Positions 37,011 to 47,344 of a stretch of 64,000 bases of DNA are shown here, one piece after another. Made by a program: the position numbers and the translations under genes. The notes under the pieces were generated by a model. The model was not told the origin of the DNA. It saw only the letters and a list, made by a program, of their open reading frames with translations, and did not search any database. Positions within the stretch are counted from its first letter, which is position 1, and every line of letters begins with the position of its first letter. The stretch is from Corynebacterium kalinowskii (lineage in GTDB: Bacteria; Actinomycetota; Actinomycetes; Mycobacteriales; Mycobacteriaceae): positions 2,046,001 to 2,110,000 of the forward strand of contig NZ_CP046452.1 in the NCBI RefSeq assembly GCF_009734385.1, in the 5' to 3' direction.

Positions 37011-37457
37011 TTAGGCCTCGGTGACGGAGCCGCCAGCGGCTTCGATCTTTTCCTTGGCAGAGCCGGAGAACTTGGTTGCGGTGACGTTGAGCTTAACGCC
37101 CAGGTCGCCGTTGCCCAGGATCTTGACTGGCTGGTTCTTGCGAGCCAGGCCAGCTGCGACGATGTCAGCGATGGTGACGTCGCCACCCTGTGGGAAGGAC
37201 TTCTCCAGATCCGAAACGTTTACCACCTGGAAAACGACGCGGTTAGGGTTCTTGAAGCCCTTCAGCTTTGGCAGACGCATCTGCAGTGGCATCTGGCCAC
37301 CTTCGAATGCAGCAGAAACCTGCTTGCGAGCCTTGGTACCCTTGGTACCGCGACCTGCAGTCTTACCCTTGGATGCTTCACCGCGACCAACGCGGGTCTT
37401 AGCCTTGTTTGAGCCCGGAGCCGGGCGCAAGTCGTGGAGCTTAATTGGTTCGCTCAT
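37011..37457 (-). CDS. rplO: 50S ribosomal protein L15
   Basis: 148 residues; conserved Gly-rich basic N-terminus ([24 protein letters not shown], quoted in part) and C-terminal [20 protein letters not shown]. Last gene of the middle piece of the spc operon. Confidence 0.98.
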   Translation of the reverse strand: MSEPIKLHDLRPAPGSNKAKTRVGRGEASKGKTAGRGTKGTKARKQVSAAFEGGQMPLQMRLPKLKGFKNPNRVVFQVVNVSDLEKSFPQGGDVTIADIVAAGLARKNQPVKILGNGDLGVKLNVTATKFSGSAKEKIEAAGGSVTEA

Positions 37458-37464
37458 TGTTTAC

Positions 37465-37650
37465 CTACTCCCCCGCTACTTCTTCAACGACGACCATGTG
37501 ACGAACCACGTTGATCAGACCGCGTACCTGAGCGTTGTCAGGACGTACGACGGACTGGTGGATCTTACGAAGGCCGAGAGTCTGCAGCGAGTCCTTCTGG
37601 TTCTGCTTGGCACCAACGATGCCCTTAACCTGAGTAATCTTGAGGGCCAT
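37465..37650 (-). CDS. rpmD: 50S ribosomal protein L30
   Basis: 61 residues, normal length; [20 protein letters not shown] and [14 protein letters not shown] are diagnostic. Lies between rpsE (3-nt gap) and rplO (7-nt gap). Confidence 0.97.
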   Translation of the reverse strand: MALKITQVKGIVGAKQNQKDSLQTLGLRKIHQSVVRPDNAQVRGLINVVRHMVVVEEVAGE

Positions 37651-37653
37651 TGT

Positions 37654-38310
37654 TTAAGCCTCCTGTGCTGCTGCTGCGCGAGCGCGCAGGATACGTGCTG
37701 GGGTGACCTCTTCGACGGTCTTGCCACGGCGGGCTGCGACCTCTTCAGGGCGAACCAGCTGCTTCAGCGCATCAACGGTTGCGTGCACAACGTTGATGGC
37801 GTTGTCAGAGCCGAGGGACTTGGACAGAACGTCCTGAACGCCTGCACATTCCAGAACTGGACGTGCTGCGCCACCAGCGATGACACCGGTACCAGGAGCT
37901 GCTGGGCGGAGCATAACTACGCCTGCTGCAGCTTCACCCTGTACAGGGTGGGTGATGGTGCCGGCAACCATTGGAACGCGGAAGAAGTTCTTACGAGCCT
38001 CTTCTGCACCCTTCTGGATTGCTGCTGGAACTTCCTTGGCCTTGCCGTAGCCAACGCCGACCATGCCCTGGCCGTCGCCAACGATGACGAGAGCGGTGAA
38101 GCTGAAGCGACGACCACCCTTAACGACCTTGGACACGCGGTTGATGGTTACAACGCGCTCGATGTACTGGGAACGCTCGTCCTGCTGCTGGTTGCGGCGA
38201 TCATCACGATCACGGCCGCGACCGCGGCGCTCGTTGCGCTCGTTGCTGTTGTTGTTGCTGTTGTTCTCGTCGGCGGAGCGTCCGCCGTTACGCCGTTCAC
38301 GTCCCGGCAT
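37654..38310 (-). CDS. rpsE: 30S ribosomal protein S5
   Basis: Small-subunit protein important for decoding fidelity. 218 residues. The first 50 are a polar Asn/Arg extension ([20 protein letters not shown]) before the conserved [21 protein letters not shown]; the extension is of low complexity. Confidence 0.98.
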   Translation of the reverse strand: MPGRERRNGGRSADENNSNNNSNERNERRGRGRDRDDRRNQQQDERSQYIERVVTINRVSKVVKGGRRFSFTALVIVGDGQGMVGVGYGKAKEVPAAIQKGAEEARKNFFRVPMVAGTITHPVQGEAAAGVVMLRPAAPGTGVIAGGAARPVLECAGVQDVLSKSLGSDNAINVVHATVDALKQLVRPEEVAARRGKTVEEVTPARILRARAAAAQEA

Positions 38311-38350
38311 TACGCGATCCTTCCGTTGATGTTCATGGTTGCAGTGATCA

Positions 38351-38755
38351 TTAGAACTTCAGACCACCTTCACGTGCAGCGTCAGCCAGAGCGGCGACGC
38401 GACCGTGGTACTGGTAGCCACCGCGGTCAAAGACCACAGCTTCGATACCAGCAGCCTTGGCGCGCTCAGCGATGAGCTTGCCAACCTCGGCGCCACGAGC
38501 CTTCTTGTCACCCTCGAATGCGCGGATTGCGTCTTCCATGGTGGAAGCAGCAGCCAGCGTACGACCAGCGAGGTCGTCGATGATCTGAACGTGCATGTGG
38601 CGAGAAGTGCGGTGCACGACGAGACGTGGAGTCTCGGCGGTGCCACGCAGGTTCTTGCGGATGCGGAAGTGACGACGAGCGCGAGCCTGACGACGACGAG
38701 TAGAGATGTCCTTGCCAACTGGCAGGCGCTTGTTTGCAGTAGTTTCGTTGCTCAT
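38351..38755 (-). CDS. rplR: 50S ribosomal protein L18
   Basis: 5S rRNA-binding protein, 134 residues; [20 protein letters not shown] and [20 protein letters not shown] are diagnostic. The ATG overlaps the rplF stop (TAATG). 40 nt separate it from rpsE. Confidence 0.98.
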   Translation of the reverse strand: MSNETTANKRLPVGKDISTRRRQARARRHFRIRKNLRGTAETPRLVVHRTSRHMHVQIIDDLAGRTLAAASTMEDAIRAFEGDKKARGAEVGKLIAERAKAAGIEAVVFDRGGYQYHGRVAALADAAREGGLKF

Positions 38756-39291
38756 TACTTACCCGTCTTTCCGACCTTGCGGCGGACCTGCTCACCCTCG
38801 TAGCGAATGCCCTTACCCTTGTATGGGTCATCCTTACGCAAACGACGGATAATAGCAGCGATCTGTCCAACCTTCTGCTTGTCAATACCCTCGATCGAAA
38901 GCTTCGTGTTGCCATCAACAGCGAACTTGATGCCTTCAGGAGCTTCGATCAGAACTGGGTGGGAGTAGCCCAGGGCGAACTCGAGGTTCTTGCCCTTAAG
39001 CTGTACACGGTAGCCAACACCGAAGATTTCCATCTTGATGGTGTAGCCCTTGGTCACGCCTTCAACCAGGTTGTTCACCAGGGAGCGGGACAGACCGTGC
39101 AGAGCGCGGTTCTTGCGGTTGTCATCAGGACGGGATACGACGATCTGGCCGTCCTCAACTGCAACGGTGATCGGTGCTGGAACATCGAGAGCCAGGGTGC
39201 CCTTAGGGCCCTTGACCTCAACGTGCTGACCATCGATCTTGGTCTCAACGCCGGATGGGATGGCGATAGGGTTCTTACCAATACGCGACAT
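38755..39291 (-). CDS. rplF: 50S ribosomal protein L6
   Basis: 178 residues; [40 protein letters not shown] and the C-terminal [22 protein letters not shown] (quoted in part) are diagnostic of L6. Confidence 0.98.
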   Translation of the reverse strand: MSRIGKNPIAIPSGVETKIDGQHVEVKGPKGTLALDVPAPITVAVEDGQIVVSRPDDNRKNRALHGLSRSLVNNLVEGVTKGYTIKMEIFGVGYRVQLKGKNLEFALGYSHPVLIEAPEGIKFAVDGNTKLSIEGIDKQKVGQIAAIIRRLRKDDPYKGKGIRYEGEQVRRKVGKTGK

Positions 39292-39305
39292 GTGTCAATC
39301 CTCCC

Positions 39306-39704
39306 TTACCAGACGTAGGCGAGAACTTCTCCGCCTACACCCTTCTCGGTAGCCTGACGATCGGTCAGGAGGCCCTGGGACGTGGAAATAATAGCCACGC
39401 CCAGACCACCCAAAACCTCGGGCAGGTTGTCGGCCTTGGCGTAAACGCGCAGGCCCGGCTTGGACACGCGACGAACGCCAGCGATGGAACGCTCACGGGC
39501 AGGACCGTACTTGAGGTCGAGCTTGAGGGTCTTGCCGACCTTCTCATCAGAAACGGCGTAATCGGAGATGTAGCCTTCCTGCTTGAGGATCTCGGCAATG
39601 TTTGCCTTCAGCTTGGAAGACGGCATGGACACGGAGTCGTGGTACGCATGGTTAGCGTTGCGCACGCGCGACAGCATGTCCGCAATAGGGTCAGTCATGG
39701 TCAT
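39306..39704 (-). CDS. rpsH: 30S ribosomal protein S8
   Basis: 132 residues; [20 protein letters not shown] and C-terminal [20 protein letters not shown] are diagnostic. In E. coli S8 represses the spc operon. Here it is the first gene of the middle segment, with no rpsN before it, and needs its own promoter in 39705-40029. Confidence 0.98.
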   Translation of the reverse strand: MTMTDPIADMLSRVRNANHAYHDSVSMPSSKLKANIAEILKQEGYISDYAVSDEKVGKTLKLDLKYGPARERSIAGVRRVSKPGLRVYAKADNLPEVLGGLGVAIISTSQGLLTDRQATEKGVGGEVLAYVW

Positions 39705-40029
39705 AGGTGACCTAGAACCTTTCTCGTTGCGGTTCCCTTACCCACCCGGCGTTATCAACTAACTAGTCGGCCACTGCCGCTCACCTAGCTCAATAGTTAG
39801 GGAGCTCGCTGCCTTGAAATTTGTTGGACGCATTGGGCGGGGGGCCTACAACAAAGTAGGGGAAATGTACTTGTGGTACTTGAAGATCGTCTAGTTTTGG
39901 CATGCCAAAGAGCAACGATTTAAGTCCAACGCGCAACACTACCGCATAGCACGGACGTTTCCCAAATCCCCTTATCGGGGTGAGACACGCGCTTGTCGAC
40001 GCCCACAAGCACCGGCTTTACGCTTGCAG
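39705..40029. other. 325-nt intergenic region between the permease gene and rpsH
   Basis: No convincing gene. It should hold the rpsH-rplO promoter. Visible items: a 14-bp palindrome TTTGGCATGCCAAA at 39896-39909, a weak CCCC-GATAA-GGGG hairpin near 39970-39980 that could end the permease transcript, and one copy of the 13-mer motif at 39991-40003. Confidence 0.6.
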
Positions 40030-41469
40030 TTAGCCCATCGCTGTCACACCGACCAACAGCGCCGTCACCGTGATAATCGGAATCACCACGGTCACCACGG
40101 CAACGTCCTTGTAGGACTGCTTGTGGGTCATACCGCAGACGAGAAGCATGGTGAGCACCGCTCCGTTGTGTGGAAGAGAGTCGAAGCTGACCGAAGCCAT
40201 TGCCATGATGCGGTGCATCGATTCCATCGAGATGCCCTGTTCGGTTGCCATTCGCGCCAAATCCGCACCAAAGGTTTCCAGTGTCATGGACAGGCCGCCA
40301 GCTGAAGATCCAGTGATACCAGCGATGACGCCGGTCGAGACAACGCCCACGATGAGGGCGTTGTCCGCTACGGAGAATACGCCGTCGCGAAGCACTGCGA
40401 ACGCAGCCAGCGAGCCGATCACCGCACCGTAACCCACCTCGCTGGCTGTGGTGAATACTGGCAAGATGGCGGACTTAGCGCCGTCGCCGAGTCCCTCAAT
40501 GAAGACGCCGAACAGTCCAGGGCGCATGAGGAAGATCACGAGGATCGCAGTGGCCAGCGCGACCGTCACCGACCACGTGCCTAGCACTGAGTCGAGCTTG
40601 ACCGCACCGAATTTCTTGTCTGCAAGGTAAGAGAAATCGAGTTGCTTGGAGATGAAGTAGATAAAGGCGTAGTTCATAACCACCACCACTGCGATCGGGA
40701 TGAAGCCCAACAGACCGCGCACCGCCACGTTGCCCGGACCGCGGTGAACTGGCACCTCAGAATGGCCACCTTCGGCGTCTTCCAGCTCCTTCAGTGCAGC
40801 AGCGGCATCAACCGAACCACCGGACGGATCATAGAATTCCCCGGCGCGATGCAGCGACTTCACTCGGTACTCCAGCCACAGCATTCCCAAGACGAGCATG
40901 ATGGCGGCTCCGGTCAAGCCCAGCACCGGCGCAGCATAAGAAGTAGTGCCGAAGTACTTGGTCGGAATCACATTGTGCACCTGCGGGCTACCGGGCAGCG
41001 CTGCGATGGCGAAGGTAATGGTGCCGAAGGCGATGGCCGCAGGCATGAGACGCTTGGGAATGCCTGCTTCCTGGAACAGCGCCGTCGCAATAGGAACGAT
41101 GGTGAACGCCACTACCCACGCACTCACACCACCATAAGTAAGGAGAGCGGTGGCCAGCACAGTGGAGGCCATCGCGCGCTTGGGCCCAAATGCCTTAGAG
41201 ATTCCCTGCGCGAGGTCATGGGCCAAGCCGGAAACCGTCATGAGTCGGCCAAAGATCGCGCCGGTCAAGAACAGCGGGAAGTAATTAGTTATGAATTTGC
41301 CCAACGCAGGCATAAAGATCTGCGTGTACGTAGCTAACAGTGGCGCACCGGACATAGCGGTAGCCAACAACGCCGCGATGGGTGCAGCGATCACCACAGA
41401 ATGGCCCCGATATGCCAAGACAATGAGTACGATGAGCGACAAGAAGATGCCAATCATAGGGATAACCAT
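40030..41469 (-). CDS. GntP-family organic-acid permease
   Basis: 479 residues, about 12-14 membrane helices, GntP/gluconate-type ion-coupled transporter (TYGGVSAWVVAFTIVPIATAL; GVIAGITGSSAGGLSMTLE). The ATG at 41469 is chosen because GGAGC lies 5 nt upstream; a GTG at 41487 is possible. Divergent from a TetR gene across 33 nt, and near mmsB-mmsA. A substrate such as 3-hydroxyisobutyrate or another short hydroxy acid is suggested by context only. Confidence 0.85.
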   Translation of the reverse strand: MVIPMIGIFLSLIVLIVLAYRGHSVVIAAPIAALLATAMSGAPLLATYTQIFMPALGKFITNYFPLFLTGAIFGRLMTVSGLAHDLAQGISKAFGPKRAMASTVLATALLTYGGVSAWVVAFTIVPIATALFQEAGIPKRLMPAAIAFGTITFAIAALPGSPQVHNVIPTKYFGTTSYAAPVLGLTGAAIMLVLGMLWLEYRVKSLHRAGEFYDPSGGSVDAAAALKELEDAEGGHSEVPVHRGPGNVAVRGLLGFIPIAVVVVMNYAFIYFISKQLDFSYLADKKFGAVKLDSVLGTWSVTVALATAILVIFLMRPGLFGVFIEGLGDGAKSAILPVFTTASEVGYGAVIGSLAAFAVLRDGVFSVADNALIVGVVSTGVIAGITGSSAGGLSMTLETFGADLARMATEQGISMESMHRIMAMASVSFDSLPHNGAVLTMLLVCGMTHKQSYKDVAVVTVVIPIITVTALLVGVTAMG

Positions 41470-41502
41470 GAAAAGCTCCGATTCCACGAATGAGGGGTGG
41501 TT

Positions 41503-42120
41503 ATGAACGAACAGCGAAATGTGACTTCGAATGAGCGTCGACAGGCAGCGAACCCGCCGTCGGAGACAAAGACACGAATTTTGGAGTGCTCGCGCAAGCT
41601 ATTCAGCGAGCGCACTTTTGCCCAGGTGTCCTTGAAAGAGATCGCGGAAGCGGCTGGCGTGAGCGCGCCGCTGATCATCAAGCACTTCCAAAGCAAAGAG
41701 AATTTGTTTAAGCAGACCGTGGATTTCTCCACCAGCGCTGCTGCCCTTTTCAAAGGGCCATTTGAGGAGCTGGGGCGCACATCGATTACTGAAACCCTGT
41801 CCGCCCCGACCACCGCGCACTACTCGATCATCCGAACGATGACGGTGACCGACGGGTCAGATACGTCCCTGAGCGCGATCGGAGAGGCCGTCAAGCGCGA
41901 CATTTTGTCGGTGCTTGAGCAGCGCATCCAGGAGGAAGCTCCGTTTCCAGATCCCGAACCACAGCTGCGAGCACAAGCTGCGATGGCTTTGCTCACTGGA
42001 CTATCGCTCATGCGCCGGGTGGGAGACACCGATTTTCAGGAGTTCCCACCCGACGCACTCGCGGACTACTACGCCGAGCTAGTCCAGCAGATTCTTAACG
42101 GTCACGCACCTGCTCAATAA
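41503..42120 (+). CDS. TetR-family regulator next to the permease gene
   Basis: 205 residues; N-terminal helix-turn-helix (TKTRILECSRKLFSERTF, then KEIAEAAGVSAPLIIKHF) and a divergent ligand domain. The ATG at 41503 has GAGGGG 5 nt upstream. Its last 26 nt overlap the 3' end of the convergent mmsB. Likely controls the divergent permease and perhaps mmsB-mmsA; inference from position. Confidence 0.9.
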   Translation: MNEQRNVTSNERRQAANPPSETKTRILECSRKLFSERTFAQVSLKEIAEAAGVSAPLIIKHFQSKENLFKQTVDFSTSAAALFKGPFEELGRTSITETLSAPTTAHYSIIRTMTVTDGSDTSLSAIGEAVKRDILSVLEQRIQEEAPFPDPEPQLRAQAAMALLTGLSLMRRVGDTDFQEFPPDALADYYAELVQQILNGHAPAQ

Positions 42121-42973
42121 CATAGGAGCAGTCTTTGTCCCCGAAGCCGGCATCCACCGTCTCCTGGTAGAACGCGCAGGCTGCCTGGCCGAGCACCGCG
42201 GAGGTGCCGGTTTCTTCCAGAGCTGCCTTGGCCAGATTCAGGTCTTTGTTCATGAGTGCTGAGGCAAAGCCTGGCTTGAAATCGTTGTTTGCAGGCGAGG
42301 TCGGAACCGGCCCCGGAACTGGGCAGTTCGTGGTGAGTGCCCAGCTCGCGCCGGTGGAGTTGGACACTACGTCGAAGAATGCCTGTGGATCGAGGCCGAG
42401 ACGCTCGCCGAGCACCATGGCCTCTGCAATCGCGATCTGGTGCACACCCAGGATCATGTTGTTACAGATCTTTACCGCCTGACCTGCACCGACATCGCCA
42501 CAGCGGGTAGCTACGCGGCCCATGACGTCGAAAAGCGGGCGAGCCTCGCCGAAAACTTCTTCGTCGCCGCCGACCATGAAGGCCAGAGTGCCGGCATCGG
42601 CACCGGTGATACCACCAGAGACCGGCGCGTCGAGGAAGCGGTGCCCCTCAGCCTGTACTTTCTCGGCGGCAGCGCGGGCGTCGGCGACTGCGATGGTGGA
42701 GCTGTCAATGAAGAGCGTGCCCTTGCTTGCCGACGGCAGGACCTCGGTCAACACGGCGTCGACGAGCTTGCCGTTCGGGAGCATCGTGATGACAACTTGT
42801 GCGCCTGCTACGGCTTGAGCTGCGGATTCGAGAACCTCAATGCCGTTCGCTCGCGCCTTTTCCTGCGCCTGCGGGACAACGTCAAAGCCACGGACGGTGT
42901 GGCCAGCCTTGACGAGGTTGGCGGCCATTGGGCCACCCATATTGCCGAGGCCGATAAATGCGATGGTGGTCAT
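42095..42973 (-). CDS. mmsB: 3-hydroxyisobutyrate dehydrogenase
   Basis: Oxidises 3-hydroxyisobutyrate to methylmalonate semialdehyde with NAD+ in valine catabolism. 292 residues; Rossmann motif GLGNMGGPMAANL (7-19), substrate loop DAPVSGGITGADAGTLAFMV (about 119-138) and the catalytic lysine segment GAGQAVKICNNM. Ends by overlapping the TetR gene. mmsA lies 12 nt upstream and makes the next enzyme, so the two form an operon. Confidence 0.94.
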   Translation of the reverse strand: MTTIAFIGLGNMGGPMAANLVKAGHTVRGFDVVPQAQEKARANGIEVLESAAQAVAGAQVVITMLPNGKLVDAVLTEVLPSASKGTLFIDSSTIAVADARAAAEKVQAEGHRFLDAPVSGGITGADAGTLAFMVGGDEEVFGEARPLFDVMGRVATRCGDVGAGQAVKICNNMILGVHQIAIAEAMVLGERLGLDPQAFFDVVSNSTGASWALTTNCPVPGPVPTSPANNDFKPGFASALMNKDLNLAKAALEETGTSAVLGQAACAFYQETVDAGFGDKDCSYVIEQVRDR

Positions 42974-42985
42974 GTTGAATCCTTC

Positions 42986-44506
42986 CTAGTCCATCTGTGG
43001 CATGGAGAAGTCAGCGCCGGTGGCAGCGCCGGACGGCCAGCGGGAGGTTACGGTCTTGGTCTTGGTGTAGAAGCGGAAGGAATCTGGTCCGTGCTGGTTC
43101 AGGTCACCGAAGCCAGAGGCCTTCCAGCCACCAAAGGTGTGGTACGCGATTGGCACTGGGATCGGGACGTTGATGCCGACCATGCCGACCTGAACGCGCT
43201 CAGCGAACTCGCGGGCTGCGGCGCCGTTGCGGGTGAAGATCGCGACACCATTGCCGTAGACGTGCTCATTAGGCAGCTTGATGGCGTCTTCGAAGGTTTC
43301 GGCGCGGACGATGGTGAGCACTGGGCCGAAGATTTCCTCGGTGTAGATGGACATCTCCGGGGTGACGTGGTCGAACAGGGTTGGCTGGATGAAGTAGCCA
43401 CCCTCAAGGGACTCGCCGTCGAATTCAGCGTCGGTAGCGCCCTTGCCGCGACCGTCGATGACCAGTTCAGCGCCGGATTCTGCGCCCTCGCCGATGAGCG
43501 TGTTGATGCGGTCCAGAGCGGACTGGGCTACCACTGGGCCATAGGAGGCCTTCGGGTCAAGTGAGTGTCCGACCTTGAGCTCTGGGATGCGCTCTTCGAG
43601 CTTCTTGCGCAGCTCGTTGGCGGTCTCCTCGCCCACTGGAACAGCAACGGAGATGGCCATGCAACGCTCGCCAGCAGAGCCATAAGCGGCACCGATGAGG
43701 GCGTCCACGACTTGGTCCATGTCTGCATCTGGGAGAATCAGTGCGTGGTTCTTAGCGCCACCGAAGCACTGCGCACGCTTGCCGGTTGCGGCGCAGCGCT
43801 CGTAGATGTACTTCGCGATCGGGGTGGATCCCACGAAGCCGACTGCGCGGATCACGTCGGAGTCCAGGATGGCGTCCACGGCAGTCTTGTCGCCGTGAAC
43901 CACGTTGAAGACGCCAGCTGGACCGCCGGCCTCGATGAACAGTTCTGCGAGGCGAACTGGAACAGATGGGTCACGCTCGGATGGCTTGAGCACGAAGGCG
44001 TTGCCACAAGCCAGGGCTGGGCCAGCCTTCCACAGTGGGATCATCGCTGGGAAGTTGAATGGGGTGATGCCAGCGACCACACCGAGTGGCTGGCGCATGG
44101 AGTAAACATCGATGCCGGTACCGGCAGCGGTGGTGTACTCACCCTTAAGCAGGTGCGGCGCCCCCAGGGAGAACTCGAGCACGTCGGTGCCACGCATGAT
44201 GTCACCCTTGGCATCCTCGTGAGTCTTGCCGTGTTCGAGGGAAAGGGTGCGAGCGATCTCGTCGATGTTCTCGTTAATCAGCGCGATCCACTTCATGATG
44301 ATGCGAATGCGCTTCTGCGGGTTGGTCTTCGCCCAACCCTTCTGAGCCTCCGCCGCATTGGCGATAACATCATTGACTTCTTCAGTGGTGGCCAGTGGCA
44401 CGGAGCCCTGGACCTGGCCGGTGGATGGGTTCATTACGTCTGCGGTGCGCTCTGAGGAGCCTTCGACCTTCTTGCCGCCGATGAAGTGCGGAATGGTGTA
44501 CGTCAT
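42986..44506 (-). CDS. mmsA: Methylmalonate-semialdehyde dehydrogenase (CoA-acylating)
   Basis: Converts methylmalonate semialdehyde to propionyl-CoA (valine, also inositol catabolism). 506-residue aldehyde dehydrogenase with the MMSDH features GSAGERCMAIS (catalytic Cys282), PFNFPAMIPLWK and FGGAKNHALILPDAD. First gene of mmsA-mmsB; the promoter lies in 44507-44570. Confidence 0.95.
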   Translation of the reverse strand: MTYTIPHFIGGKKVEGSSERTADVMNPSTGQVQGSVPLATTEEVNDVIANAAEAQKGWAKTNPQKRIRIIMKWIALINENIDEIARTLSLEHGKTHEDAKGDIMRGTDVLEFSLGAPHLLKGEYTTAAGTGIDVYSMRQPLGVVAGITPFNFPAMIPLWKAGPALACGNAFVLKPSERDPSVPVRLAELFIEAGGPAGVFNVVHGDKTAVDAILDSDVIRAVGFVGSTPIAKYIYERCAATGKRAQCFGGAKNHALILPDADMDQVVDALIGAAYGSAGERCMAISVAVPVGEETANELRKKLEERIPELKVGHSLDPKASYGPVVAQSALDRINTLIGEGAESGAELVIDGRGKGATDAEFDGESLEGGYFIQPTLFDHVTPEMSIYTEEIFGPVLTIVRAETFEDAIKLPNEHVYGNGVAIFTRNGAAAREFAERVQVGMVGINVPIPVPIAYHTFGGWKASGFGDLNQHGPDSFRFYTKTKTVTSRWPSGAATGADFSMPQMD

Positions 44507-44527
44507 GGTGTTCTCCTAACCTGGGAA

Positions 44528-44570
44528 TGTGTCTTGCAACACACTATATGGAGATGCAAGTCACAAGGGA
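44528..44570 (-). promoter_or_regulatory. mmsA promoter with an operator-like inverted repeat
   Basis: On the minus strand TATAGT is a -10 about 40 nt before the mmsA start and is followed by TGTGT-TGCAAG-ACACA (44543-44528), 5-bp arms around the probable start point of transcription. The site could bind the neighbouring TetR protein. No good -35 is seen. Confidence 0.4.
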
Positions 44571-44640
44571 AGCGAAACTGTGATGGGGAACATCGTTTAC
44601 CCCTAAGGGGCGGTTAATGAGGTTTTCCCAAACTGAGCCA

Positions 44641-44679
44641 TAAAAAAGGACCACCGCCCCCATAAAGGAGAGGTGGTCG
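44641..44679 (-). terminator. Rho-independent terminator after glcB
   Basis: GACCACCT and GGTGGTC pair across a 15-nt loop and are followed by CTTTTTTA on the minus strand, about 20 nt past the glcB stop. Confidence 0.85.
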
Positions 44680-44696
44680 ATGAGCGTCGAGAAGCT

Positions 44697-46901
44697 TTAG
44701 GCGTTCTTTGCCTTGAACTGACGGCGACGCAGGTGCAGGATCGGCTCGGTGTAGCCGGATGGGCTCTTCGCACCCAACAGGATCAGATCCTTAGCTGCCT
44801 GGAACGCGATGGACGCGTCATAGTCGGCAGCCATCGGCAGGTAGGTGACATCGCCAGCATTTTGCTTATCGACGACCACTGCCATGCGTTGCAAGGAATC
44901 AACGATCTGATCCTCAGTCACGATTCCGTGAACGAGCCAGTTGCAGAGCAGCTGGGAGGAAATACGCAGGGTAGCGCGGTCCTCCATGAGGTCGATGTCG
45001 TGGATATCTGGCACCTTGGAGCAACCAACACCCTGCTCAACCCAGCGAACTACGTAGCCGAGGATGGACTGGCAGTTGTTATCCAGTTCTTCCTTCTTTT
45101 CCGCGTCACTCCAATTGGTGTCTGGGGCGACTGGGACAGTCAGCAGCTCGGAGAAGTTCTCGCGACGTCCGCCGCGACCCAGCTGCTCCTGAACGTCAGT
45201 GACGAAAACCTCGTGGTAGTGGGTGGCGTGGAGGGTGGCGCCGGTTGGGGATGGGACCCATGCGGTGTTGGCACCCTCGCGTGGCTGACCACCCTTGGTC
45301 GCCAGCATCTCGGCCATGAGCTCGGTCATTGCCCACATACCCTTGCCGATCTGGGCCTTACCCGGCAGAGAGTTGGCGATACCGGCATCGACATTGTTGT
45401 CTTCGTAGGCCATCTTCCAAGCAGCCTTTTGCAGGTCAGCCTTGCGAACCATGGCTCCGGCCTGCATGGAGGTGTGAATCTCGTCGCCGGTGCGGTCCAG
45501 GAAGCCAGTGTTGATGAACACGAGGCGGTCCGCAACTTCCTGAATACAGGCGTCGAGGTTGACGGAGGTGCGACGCTCTTCGTCCATAACGCCAACCTTC
45601 AGCGTGAACTCTGGCAGGTCAAGCAGGCGCTCAACAGCACCGAAGAGCTCATTGGTGAAGGCAACTTCGTCTGGACCGTGCTGCTTTGGCTTCACGATGT
45701 AGATGGAACCAGTACGGGAATTACGGAACTGATTGCGCTTTTCCATGCCAGGGATCGCAGCGGCGGAGGTGATGATGGCATCCATGATGCCTTCGAAGAT
45801 CTCTTCCCCATCGATGAGGATCGCTGGATTGGTCATCAGGTGGCCGACGTTGCGCACCAGATTCAGGGAACGACCGTGCAGGCGGATCTCCACCCCATTG
45901 CGACCAGTGAAGATGCGGTCTTTGTGCATCGTGCGCAGGAAGGTCTCAGAACCCTTGGTGACCTCTTCAGAAAGCTCACCAGTGTTTAGACCGAGCCAGT
46001 TGCGGTAGCCCTGAACCTTATCTTCTGCATCAACGGCAGCAACGGAGTCTTCGAAGTCCATGATGGTGGTGACAGCAGACTCGAGGATGATATCCTTCAG
46101 TCCCACCTTGTCAGTGGAACCAATCGGAGACATTGGATCCAGCGCCAAGATGATGTGCAGGCCGTTATTGCGCAGCAGGATCTCTTCCGGGTGATCGAGT
46201 GTGCCACGGAAGCCGCGGTAAGCCTTCGGATCCTGCAAGCGGTATTCGTCGCCGTTAGCCTTTGCGACGAACTCGCCGCTCATGATCTTGTACTTCTCAA
46301 CATCCTTGTGGGAAATGCCCTCAAGCGGAATCGCGCGGTCCAGGAAATCACGGCCCCAAGCGATTACCTTGTCGCCACGAACCTTGTTGTAGCCGGCAGT
46401 CTTCTCTGCGCCCCCTTCGTCAGAGATGGCGTTGGTGCCGTAAAGAGCGTCGTAAAGCGAGCCCCAGCGCGCGTTAGCAGCGTTAATAGCAAAGCGAGCA
46501 TTGAGGACTGGAACCACGAGCTGCGGGCCTGCAATGGAAGCGATTTCTTCGTCGACATTCGCGGTGCGGATAGGCATTGGCGCTGGACGATCGACCAAGT
46601 AACCGATTTCGCGGAGGAACTGCTCGTGTGCCTTCGGATCAGGCTGGCCTGGGTTCTCGCGGTAGAACTGGTCCATCTTGGACTGCAGCTCGTCGCGACG
46701 GGCAAGCAGTTCCTTATTCCGTGGAGTGAAATCGCGCACGATGCGGCCGAAGCCGCTCCAGAAGTGGTCGGCATCCTTGCCAACGAAAGGCAGGATTTCA
46801 GCATTGACAAAGTCGTAGAGCACGCGGGCGACATTCATGCCACCGACTTCGACGCGCTCGGTGTGTGGTTCTTGGAACTGGATGTTCAGTGGTGCGCTCA
46901 T
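44697..46901 (-). CDS. glcB: Malate synthase G
   Basis: Condenses glyoxylate with acetyl-CoA to malate in the glyoxylate shunt. 734 residues, monomeric G type; [18 protein letters not shown] (metal-binding Glu), [20 protein letters not shown] and the catalytic-Asp-containing C-terminal region around [15 protein letters not shown] (partly quoted) fit. Called aceB in C. glutamicum. Divergent from aceA; shared control region 46902-47344. Confidence 0.96.
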   Translation of the reverse strand: MSAPLNIQFQEPHTERVEVGGMNVARVLYDFVNAEILPFVGKDADHFWSGFGRIVRDFTPRNKELLARRDELQSKMDQFYRENPGQPDPKAHEQFLREIGYLVDRPAPMPIRTANVDEEIASIAGPQLVVPVLNARFAINAANARWGSLYDALYGTNAISDEGGAEKTAGYNKVRGDKVIAWGRDFLDRAIPLEGISHKDVEKYKIMSGEFVAKANGDEYRLQDPKAYRGFRGTLDHPEEILLRNNGLHIILALDPMSPIGSTDKVGLKDIILESAVTTIMDFEDSVAAVDAEDKVQGYRNWLGLNTGELSEEVTKGSETFLRTMHKDRIFTGRNGVEIRLHGRSLNLVRNVGHLMTNPAILIDGEEIFEGIMDAIITSAAAIPGMEKRNQFRNSRTGSIYIVKPKQHGPDEVAFTNELFGAVERLLDLPEFTLKVGVMDEERRTSVNLDACIQEVADRLVFINTGFLDRTGDEIHTSMQAGAMVRKADLQKAAWKMAYEDNNVDAGIANSLPGKAQIGKGMWAMTELMAEMLATKGGQPREGANTAWVPSPTGATLHATHYHEVFVTDVQEQLGRGGRRENFSELLTVPVAPDTNWSDAEKKEELDNNCQSILGYVVRWVEQGVGCSKVPDIHDIDLMEDRATLRISSQLLCNWLVHGIVTEDQIVDSLQRMAVVVDKQNAGDVTYLPMAADYDASIAFQAAKDLILLGAKSPSGYTEPILHLRRRQFKAKNA

Positions 46902-47344
46902 GGCTCTCCTCCGGGTCGGTTTGGCTCATCACAAACTTTGCGAACCGCTTCACAGGGCGTTGCAGAGTGTCTCAGTGAGGTAGTGCCCAATCTAGGTGAC
47001 GGCGATCACAAAGTTAAGGCCTTGAGGAAAAATACCCCCGCCTACATTCTCTCAAAAGCTGCAAATGTGTCCCAGTTCACCAGTTTTCCCCTTCCGCCCG
47101 TTTGTTCAACAGTGTTCAATCCATCCAGGTAGCGGAACTTCTGAGACATGGATCACATCAACTTTGTCAATACAGAGATTTGCAAAATTAACAAAAGGGG
47201 CCATCACCCCCAAGCAAAGGTTAACCCCTCAAACTCGTTGACGGCGAGAGCTAAATCACACATGCTGTGAGTCATGTCGCAGAACACAGCTACTCCAAGC
47301 GACAAACGTTCACCGCCATTATTCGCACTCTAAGGAGCACCACA
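46902..47344. promoter_or_regulatory. glcB/aceA divergent control region with RamB- and GlxR-like sites
   Basis: 443 nt without a gene. AAACTTTGCGAA at 46933-46944 matches the RamB consensus (A/G)AACTTTGCAAA in 10 of 11-12 places; TCAACTTTGTCAA near 47158 and GATTTGCAAAA at 47177-47187 are RamB-like on the aceA side. GGTGACGGCGATCACA at 46995-47010 resembles a GlxR (cAMP-receptor type) site. TCACA-CATGC-TGTGA at 47256-47270 is an additional inverted repeat. RamB and GlxR control of aceA/aceB is known in C. glutamicum; the sites here are predictions. Confidence 0.65.

Noticed and set aside
39790..40008. 72-codon open frame between the permease gene and rpsH
   Set aside because: No ribosome binding site, no features of a protein family, in the region expected to hold the rpsH promoter.
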